This document shows, piece by piece, positions 57,329 to 64,000 of a stretch of DNA of 64,000 nucleotides (the first letter of the stretch is position 1; each line of letters opens with the position of its first letter). The notes beneath the pieces were generated by a model that worked only from the letters and a program-made list of their open reading frames with translations, did not search any database and was not told the origin of the DNA. This stretch comes from Spirochaetales bacterium (lineage in GTDB: Bacteria > Spirochaetota > Spirochaetia > Treponematales > UBA12059). The DNA is taken from the NCBI GenBank assembly GCA_016928955.1, contig JAFGJV010000048.1, positions 38,094-102,093 on the forward strand, in the 5' to 3' direction. The position numbers and the translations under genes are program-made.

Positions 57329-60300
57329 CTAGCCGCGGGCTATGCGGCCAAAAACCGACAGGCTCACGCAACGCTCTCGGCAGGCGTCGGTGGGCAGGCT
57401 ATCCAGCTCCAGGTCCAGAAGTCTCCTGGCCTCAGCAAGGTAGTCGTCGCGGTCTTCCCAGCGAAGCTCCGCTACCGCGGCCTGGCCATCCTTTTCAGCT
57501 CGCTCCATGTCGGCGCCCGATTCCAGGAGTATCCACGCAAAATACATCCAGCGTGCCGTGACCGCGCGATCCCGGTACACGGGAGCCCCGAGTATGGGCG
57601 ACGCGTCCCTCACAAAGAAGGCGAACTCGTCGCGGTCGCCGTCCAGGAAGGCCAGCTCCGCCAGGGTCACCTCGGCCGAGAACATGGCGCTGTAGTTGCC
57701 GCACAGGGCGGCCGTCTCCAGGGCCGCCTGGGCTGTGGCCCTGGCTTCCTTGCGCTGTCCCGCCAGGAGCCGCGCCCAGGCGAGGAGGGCGCCGGTATGC
57801 GCCCGTTCGCCCAGGTTGCGCGCCTGGGCCAGGTGGTAGTCGGCGGACGCCAGGGAGCGCGACGACAATTCGTCGTCACCCGACAGCCTGTAGGCAAGCC
57901 CCAGGGCCGCGTAATAGCCCACGGCCAGCTCGGCCTCAAAGCCGCAGAACAGCGATCCCGCGTTCTCCATGCCGAGCACGTCGTCTATGCTGAAATCCCG
58001 GAGGCTCTCGGCTATGGCGTGGGCCCGGCGCTTGCACACCTCGTCCTCGTCGCCCTGGCTCTCGGCCAAGGCTATGAGGCGGCCGTTCCAGAGCACGGCG
58101 TCCGCGTGCTCGCCCTTCATTTCCGTCCAGGTGACCATGGCGCTGGCATAGAACGTCTCGCCGCGCCCGTCCGAGCGGTCGATGCGCTCAAGCACGGCGC
58201 GGGCCTCGTCAAACTCGTTGAGGCCCAGGTAGCAGAAAGACAGGAAGTAGCGCGCATTGGACGCGCCCCGCTCGTTGCCCGCGCCTTCGTAGGCGTCCAG
58301 GGCCTTGCGGCCGTACAGCACCGCCGAACGGTAATCCATGTCCATGTAGTAGGTGGTCATGAACAGGTGGTAGCACCGGGCCAGATAGAAGCGCTTGCGG
58401 GCGCGCAGGGCCAGGCGGTACATGCGTTGCACGATGTCCCCAAGGCCATCGTACACGCGGTTGTTGAAGTAGGTGGCGTACTTGATGAAGTGTAGCTCGA
58501 TGAGCTCTCCGAGCCGCTCGGGCGGGCAATGGTCGATCAGGGTTTGCACGACATCGGCGCCCTGCAACGGCAGGGCCGGGCGCTCGTCCACCAGAAAGGC
58601 GCGGGCTGCCGACCAGTTCTCCGCAGCCGCCAGATGGTAGAACACGTCTACCGGTTTCTTGTCGTCGCGCAGGAGCTCTGCCGCTATGGAGTGCAGGACC
58701 CGCCGGTTGTGGATGAGGAGCGACGAGTATACGGCGTCTTTCACGATGCCGTGCTTGAAGGTCCACGCGCCCTCCGCTCCCCGCGTGAGCACCCGCTCGT
58801 CAACCAGGCGGGCAAGGCGCTCGGGTACCGCGGCAGGATCGCCGCCGGTGCGCCTGCACAGCTCGGCAGCGAAGGCGTCCGTAAACGGGAAGCGCAGCAC
58901 GGACAGCTGTTGGGCCAGGGCGCGGTCGTCGGGGTCCAGGCGGTCCAGGGCTGCCAATATGGTGGTCTGTATGCTCTCAGGCACCGTGCTGGCGTCCCGG
59001 CTGGACAGGACCAGCTTGACGTACTCCTCGATGAAGAGGGGATAACCCTGGGCCCGGTCCACGATCAGGCGAATGGCGTCCTCATTCAGGTTTTCGGAAC
59101 CCAGGGCGCGGGCCAGGGCCGCCGCGTCGTCGTCGCCCAAGGGCTCAAGGACCACCCGAGTTTCGGCGCCGAATACCGCCGCCGCGCTCTCGTGGGCCAT
59201 CCTGTCGCACAGCACCACGAAGGGCCGCTGTTGGGCCCGCGCAAAATACCCGCGGAAAAACTCCAGGCTACGCTCGTCCGTGGCCCGAGCGTTGTCCACA
59301 AAGACCACGTCGGGGTAACGGTCGCCGTCGGACGCGAGCATGGCGTCGTATAGGGCGGCAACCGCGGCGGCAAAGCGGCTCTCCCCCGCGGGACGCTCGC
59401 TGGGCTTCCACAGACCGTAGGCGTCACGCAGGAATTCCTCCGCCAGCCCGGCGTGTTCACGGGCCGCCGCCGAGAATTCCTCAAAGCTGGCGTCCGAGCG
59501 CACGTCCAGAAAATCAGCCGCCGCGTGCAGGAGGGCGGAATAGTCGGAATTGCCAAAGCTGGACGGATTGACGGCCAGGAACGTGGCGCGGAAATCCGGA
59601 AAGCCCTTGAGCCTGGCCCAGAATTCGGCCACCAGGCGGGTCTTTCCTATGCCGCCGTCGCCCACAATGTACACGCCGCGGCTCTCACCCCGCATGTGCC
59701 GCACGTATTCCGTGGTCAGGAGCTCCAAGGGCTCCTTGCGGTCCACAAAGGGCGTGGTATAGTCGAACATGGCCTTGCGGCGCGCCAGGGCCTGGTACGC
59801 AAGGACGCGCTCCTCCTTGCCCTTGAGCGACAGGCTCTGGGCATCGGAAAACACGAACAGTTTGTCGCAACTGTCCCGCACGGCCTGCGACACCAAGACG
59901 CCGTTCGGTGGCGCCGAGCTCTGCAGGCGAGACGCCACCGCCAGCGTATGGCCGGTCACCACGTCAAAGCTGCCCCGTTTGCCGGTGGCCACAAGGCCGG
60001 AATGTATGCCCGTGCGGAACTGTATGCCGTCCGGGAAATCGCTCCCCGTCTTCCTCAGGGCGGCGTAGAATTCCAGGGCTGAATCTATGGCGCGGGCCGC
60101 GTCGTCCTCATGTATCTCGGGCAGGCCGAACACGGCAACCATGGCGTCGCCTATGTATTTTTCCACATAGCCGCCGTGCTTGCGCACGATGCCCTCAAAA
60201 CGCGAGAACACCCTGGTCATCAGGGTGTCCATCTCCTCGGGGTCCGAGCGTTCCGACAGGGCGGTAAACCCCTTCATGTCGGAAAACAGTACCGTGACCG

Positions 60301-60388
60301 TACGCCGCTCGCCCTCCTTGAGCGCCATGCCATCCGGCGAGAACGAGAGCGCTGGCAGGTCCGGTCCGTGGTCGTCTTGGTCGCTCAT
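57329..60388 (-). CDS. Class III adenylate/guanylate cyclase fused to AAA ATPase and TPR-like region
   Basis: VTVLFSDMKGFTALSE, YIGDAMVAVFGLP; P-loop GDGGIGKTR; long helical C terminus. Confidence 0.93.
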   Translation of the reverse strand: MSDQDDHGPDLPALSFSPDGMALKEGERRTVTVLFSDMKGFTALSERSDPEEMDTLMTRVFSRFEGIVRKHGGYVEKYIGDAMVAVFGLPEIHEDDAARAIDSALEFYAALRKTGSDFPDGIQFRTGIHSGLVATGKRGSFDVVTGHTLAVASRLQSSAPPNGVLVSQAVRDSCDKLFVFSDAQSLSLKGKEERVLAYQALARRKAMFDYTTPFVDRKEPLELLTTEYVRHMRGESRGVYIVGDGGIGKTRLVAEFWARLKGFPDFRATFLAVNPSSFGNSDYSALLHAAADFLDVRSDASFEEFSAAAREHAGLAEEFLRDAYGLWKPSERPAGESRFAAAVAALYDAMLASDGDRYPDVVFVDNARATDERSLEFFRGYFARAQQRPFVVLCDRMAHESAAAVFGAETRVVLEPLGDDDAAALARALGSENLNEDAIRLIVDRAQGYPLFIEEYVKLVLSSRDASTVPESIQTTILAALDRLDPDDRALAQQLSVLRFPFTDAFAAELCRRTGGDPAAVPERLARLVDERVLTRGAEGAWTFKHGIVKDAVYSSLLIHNRRVLHSIAAELLRDDKKPVDVFYHLAAAENWSAARAFLVDERPALPLQGADVVQTLIDHCPPERLGELIELHFIKYATYFNNRVYDGLGDIVQRMYRLALRARKRFYLARCYHLFMTTYYMDMDYRSAVLYGRKALDAYEGAGNERGASNARYFLSFCYLGLNEFDEARAVLERIDRSDGRGETFYASAMVTWTEMKGEHADAVLWNGRLIALAESQGDEDEVCKRRAHAIAESLRDFSIDDVLGMENAGSLFCGFEAELAVGYYAALGLAYRLSGDDELSSRSLASADYHLAQARNLGERAHTGALLAWARLLAGQRKEARATAQAALETAALCGNYSAMFSAEVTLAELAFLDGDRDEFAFFVRDASPILGAPVYRDRAVTARWMYFAWILLESGADMERAEKDGQAAVAELRWEDRDDYLAEARRLLDLELDSLPTDACRERCVSLSVFGRIARG

Positions 60389-60502
60389 CCGTATAGGTTA
60401 ATCCCTGGGTGGGCGCTTGGCAACAGAACCTTTTCCGGCTTGGCGACGCCTGGTCCTCCGCCGCCCGGGGAAGACCGCCGGGTCGTACCGTTACGTCGGC
60501 GC

Positions 60503-60535
60503 ACAAAAAAAGGCGGCCGTCCAAGCGGCCGCCTT
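60503..60535 (-). terminator. Rho-independent terminator for the DUF4332 gene
   Basis: On the minus strand: AAGGCGGCCG-CTTGGA-CGGCCGCCT followed by TTTTTT. Confidence 0.85.
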
Positions 60536-60601
60536 CCTCACAGAGCGGGCCCTTGGCATGCCGGAACCCGATCCTGCGCTCGTCCCTTTAGGAGGGGAAC
60601 T

Positions 60602-61006
60602 TCAATACGTCACCACGCGCGGCAGGGCCTTGGCCTGCTTTACCCAGTCCTCAACGCGGGACAGGCTGGGGAGCTGGCGTACCAGCTTCTTTTTGTCGTT
60701 CGTGGCCTTCATGGCCTCTGCCAAATTAGCCGCCTTGCGTCCGGCCAGCTCCACCACGGTGTCCACGCCCGCCTCCTCAAGGAGATCGGCGTACTCGGAG
60801 CCCACGCCCTTGATGCGGTACAGGTCGCAGTGGTTGACCCACTCAAGGATCAGCTTGTCAGAAAGCCCCGTGTCCTTGGCTATCTTTTTCCGGCCGTCGG
60901 GCTTGGCACCCTTGGCCAAAAGGTCGTTGGTCCCGCGCACGCCCGCTTTTTTCAGCGTGTCGGCGTACTTCTTGCCGATGCCCTCAATGTCCTCAAGCTT
61001 GGCCAT
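60602..61006 (-). CDS. DUF4332-like helix-hairpin-helix protein
   Basis: DIEGIGKKYADTLKKAGVRGTNDLLAKGA...LILEWVNHCDLYRIKGVGSEYADLLEEAGVDTVVELAGR. Confidence 0.9.
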   Translation of the reverse strand: MAKLEDIEGIGKKYADTLKKAGVRGTNDLLAKGAKPDGRKKIAKDTGLSDKLILEWVNHCDLYRIKGVGSEYADLLEEAGVDTVVELAGRKAANLAEAMKATNDKKKLVRQLPSLSRVEDWVKQAKALPRVVTY

Positions 61007-61447
61007 GTGATTCGTCCCCTCGCGTATAATGATGCGGCAACACCCGGTTCCCGTCGAGCCGTCCGCCTGGAGGCGGCCACCCCGTTATTAAATACTATAA
61101 GCCCCATCCAGCCGTACGTCAATTTTAGGCGCATGCATGCCGTGCACTACCCACCCCTCCACGGTATCCGGGCGCCGCGCCTGGGCCCTTCCCGCGCTTG
61201 CCACGCGCATCCATTCATAGTAACATTGCGCCGCGGCCGCCATTCGGGCTCAATCCGTTATCCGGCTTCCAGTTTTTTCACACTACCCGCCGTCCGGCAT
61301 CGCAGCCAGACTCATCGAGACCGCCTGTCCCCTGGAAGCCGCGTGGAACGTTTGCCGTTCATGCACGCAGCGTGCGAGGCTGAGAGCGCGTCCTTTTTTT
61401 TGAGCCCGAAAATCCCCCCTGGCCGCGTGATCGGTGGTTTTAAGCCC

Positions 61448-62680
61448 ATGAAGATAGGAATAGGTTTCGTAACTGGCCGCGTAGGCTTCAGGCATCTCTT
61501 CAAGACCTACGTCAACAACTGGAACGAACACGGCTTTCTCCGTGATGAGGACGCCCATCTTCACCTGTTTGTCGCCTACGACCTCTCGTATTCAGGCACC
61601 ACCCGCGCGGATTACAGCCGCGTGGATCCCGCCCTCGCGGCCAGGCTGGACAGCCTCTCGTACTTCGGCACCACGGCCATACGCGACGAGCGGAGGATGC
61701 TGGTCAACCACGGCGTGCTGAGCGCGGAAGAGTCCGAGCTACTGTTCGGAGAAGGCTACGGAAAAAAGAGGAACGCCGTCGTATGGCACGCCATCAAAGC
61801 CGGTATGGACAGGCTTCTGTTCATCGATGATGACGAGTATCCGCTTGCGGCCGTTCGCGGCGACCCCATCAGCTGGCACGGCCAGTCCATCCTCAGCTGC
61901 CATCTTAAGGCGTCTGAACACGCGGATATCACGCACGGCAGGCATTGCGGGTACGTGTCGCCCATACCCAGGATCGGCTTTGACCGGCGGCTTACGGAAA
62001 CAATGTTCGCCGAATTCATAGAGGCCCTGTCAAACGACATCGTCACCTGGGACAAGACCCGCCGGATCGTCCTTGAGGACGGCGGGGTCACCTACGCCGA
62101 CGAATCCGTTATCAGGTCGGGCGTGACCGAAGAGGTACCCCTGGTAAAGGGCATGAAATTCATCAGCGGCGCGAACCTCTGCCTCAACCTCAGGCGCGGT
62201 GGCGGCGACGCGCCCTTCTTCAACCCGCCGGAAGCCAGAGGAGAGGACACCTTTCTTTCCACCTGCCTCGCGGACAAAAAAGTCGTGCGCGTCCCAGCGT
62301 ACACCTTCCATGACGCGTACCTCCGTTACCAGACGCTTCTCCACGGCGTTCTGCCGCGTTCCCTGTCAGCCGTTGAGGCGGACGATACCCGCATCGTCAA
62401 GCGTTTCGCCAAGGCCGCCCTGGGCTGGACGCGCTACAAGCCCCTGCTCACCTGGGTAAGCGACCCCGGGCGCTACCAGGAAACCATCGAGTTCATGGAA
62501 GCCACGTTCACCAAGCTCGCGCCCGTCCTGCACGCGCGTTTCGGGTTGCCGGAATTCTCCCGCCTGGTCCCCGAGCTCAAGCGCTTCTCCAGACGCGTCC
62601 AGGAACACGCCGACATGTTCGAGCGCACCAAGGAAGCGTGGAACAAGGCGCTTGCCTGGGCCAAATCCCAGCGCCCGTAG
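61448..62680 (+). CDS. Glycosyltransferase-like protein (GT-A-like)
   Basis: MKIGIGFVTGRVGFRHLFKTYVNNW...AGMDRLLFIDDDEYPL (DxD-like)...KGMKFISGANLCLNLRR...GEDTFLSTCL. Confidence 0.65.
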   Translation: MKIGIGFVTGRVGFRHLFKTYVNNWNEHGFLRDEDAHLHLFVAYDLSYSGTTRADYSRVDPALAARLDSLSYFGTTAIRDERRMLVNHGVLSAEESELLFGEGYGKKRNAVVWHAIKAGMDRLLFIDDDEYPLAAVRGDPISWHGQSILSCHLKASEHADITHGRHCGYVSPIPRIGFDRRLTETMFAEFIEALSNDIVTWDKTRRIVLEDGGVTYADESVIRSGVTEEVPLVKGMKFISGANLCLNLRRGGGDAPFFNPPEARGEDTFLSTCLADKKVVRVPAYTFHDAYLRYQTLLHGVLPRSLSAVEADDTRIVKRFAKAALGWTRYKPLLTWVSDPGRYQETIEFMEATFTKLAPVLHARFGLPEFSRLVPELKRFSRRVQEHADMFERTKEAWNKALAWAKSQRP

Positions 62681-62767
62681 GAAAGGTCAGCAGCGCATCT
62701 TTATGCGCCTCCATGAATAAGCGCTCCGTCTTGACCGCATTCCCCGCCCGTGCTATACCCGAAAAAC

Positions 62768-62804
62768 CCCGGACAAGCCGGGCGAGCCGACGGCCATGCC
62801 GTCG
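62768..62804 (+). promoter_or_regulatory. Two tandem short hairpins in the ornithine carbamoyltransferase leader
   Basis: CCCGG-ACAAG-CCGGG, then CGACGGC-CAT-GCCGTCG, 7 nt before the AAAGGAGG SD. Confidence 0.4.
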
Positions 62805-62827
62805 CAGCCAAAAGGAGGACATCCGCC

Positions 62828-63829
62828 ATGCCCGTCAACCTCAAAGGACGCAGTTTCCTTACCCTCAAGGATTTTACCACCGAGGAAATCCGTTACCTTC
62901 TGGACCTGTCGCACGAACTGAAGGCCAAGAAGCGCTCAGGCATACGGGGCGACCTCCTTGACCGCCGCAACATCGTGCTCATTTTCGACAAGGCCAGCAC
63001 CCGCACCCGCTGCGCCTTTGAGACAGCCTGCTGGGACGAGGGCGGCAACGTCACCTTCCTGACCAACAGCCAGATGGGCAAGAAGGAATCCGTGGAGGAC
63101 ACCGCCAAGGTGCTCGGCCGCATGTACGACGGCATCCAGTACCGCGGCTTCTCCCAGAAGCTCGTTGAGGATCTGGCCAAGTACTCGGGCGTGCCCGTGT
63201 GGAACGGCCTGACCGACGACGACCACCCCACGCAGATCCTCGCGGACCTGTTGACCATTGAGGAGCATGTAGCCAAGCCCCTCTCCAAGGTCAAGATGGT
63301 CTACTGCGGTGACGCCCGCAACAACATGGGCAACGCCCTGATGATCGGCAGCGCCAAGATGGGCATGCACTTCGTCGCCCTGGCCCCCAAGGAGCTCTGG
63401 CCCAATGAACAGCTCACGGCCGAGATGAAAAAGGTAGCCGCGGCCACGGGCGGCACGATCGAGTTCTTCGACATCTCCCAGAAGGACGCCGCGCTCAAAG
63501 GTGCCGACGTGCTGTACACCGATGTGTGGGTATCCATGGGCGAGGAAGCCAAGTTCGCCGAGCGCATCGCCCAGCTTAAGGACTACCGCGTCACCATGGA
63601 CTTCATCAAGCGCACGGGCAACCCCGACTGCGTGTTCCTCCACTGCCTGCCCGCCTTCCACGACCAGGAAACCGAGGTCGGCCGCCAGGTGGGCAAGGAT
63701 CACGGCGTTCTTGAGCAGGAAGTGAGCGACGAGGTGTTCCGCAGCCGCCACAGCGTGGTGTTCGACGAGGCCGAAAACAGGCTGCATACCATCAAGGCCG
63801 TTATGGTAGCCACCATCGGAAGGCAGTAA
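62828..63829 (+). CDS. argF: Ornithine carbamoyltransferase
   Basis: [41 protein letters not shown]. Confidence 0.97.
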   Translation: MPVNLKGRSFLTLKDFTTEEIRYLLDLSHELKAKKRSGIRGDLLDRRNIVLIFDKASTRTRCAFETACWDEGGNVTFLTNSQMGKKESVEDTAKVLGRMYDGIQYRGFSQKLVEDLAKYSGVPVWNGLTDDDHPTQILADLLTIEEHVAKPLSKVKMVYCGDARNNMGNALMIGSAKMGMHFVALAPKELWPNEQLTAEMKKVAAATGGTIEFFDISQKDAALKGADVLYTDVWVSMGEEAKFAERIAQLKDYRVTMDFIKRTGNPDCVFLHCLPAFHDQETEVGRQVGKDHGVLEQEVSDEVFRSRHSVVFDEAENRLHTIKAVMVATIGRQ

Positions 63830-63930
63830 AACAGGTTCCTGGAAGCGCGGAGAGGGAGGCACGAGAGCCCATCCTTCGCACGACACCATGCAGACAAACA
63901 GGCCGCCCCCTTAGGGGGCCACTGAAAAAG

Positions 63931-63972
63931 ACCGCGAAGTTGTGCAAGAGCATGACTTCGCGGTTTTCTTTT
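63931..63972 (+). terminator. Terminator-like hairpin downstream of argF
   Basis: ACCGCGAAGT...ACTTCGCGGT followed by TTTCTTTT; preceded by a GCCCCC-TTAG-GGGGGC hairpin. Confidence 0.7.
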
Positions 63973-64000
63973 GGAAGCGCTTCGGTCGGAGGTGATGGAA

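Noticed and set aside
60110-61447. N-terminal ~446-aa extension of the glycosyltransferase-like ORF
   Set aside because: Overlaps the cyclase and DUF4332 genes on the opposite strand; a sensible ATG (MKIGIGFVTGR) is at 61448.
1-64000. CRISPR arrays, tRNA and rRNA genes, complete IS elements or prophage
   Set aside because: No regularly spaced direct repeats, tRNA cloverleaf, rRNA core motifs, transposase, integrase or phage structural proteins recognised by reading. A tRNAscan/Infernal run would be needed for certainty.

Overview
This is a high-GC, gene-dense bacterial chromosomal window that is probably spirochaetal. The assignment is an inference from a DUF5312-type protein, the many lipoproteins and the overall gene set. 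I see about 40 protein-coding genes and no rRNA, tRNA, CRISPR array or convincing complete mobile element. Recognisable genes include gpsA, pepF/M3, ndk, glmS, birA, hflX, a heterodimeric ABC exporter pair, a parvulin, an acyl-CoA synthetase, a class III cyclase/AAA/TPR regulator and ornithine carbamoyltransferase. The parts most worth follow-up are: (i) a single ORF fusing a threonine-aldolase-like PLP enzyme to a SagB-type nitroreductase, followed 1 nt later by a DUF362 ferredoxin-like protein; (ii) a 10.8-kb ORF encoding a 3,599-aa secreted beta-helix-type protein with FHA-like repeats, a duplicated flanking module and a FlgD-Ig-like C terminus, with no recognisable translocator; (iii) a translationally coupled YbjN-like/ClpA-C-like ATPase pair that retains a candidate ClpP-docking VGF tripeptide, followed by a CoA-acyltransferase-fold protein lacking the catalytic His; (iv) a radical-SAM plus UDG-like 'DNA modification/repair' pair in which the radical SAM protein carries a low-complexity insertion. 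Family calls come from reading the translations. No database search was run, and start codons were often adjusted from the ORF track using overlaps and Shine-Dalgarno sequences.
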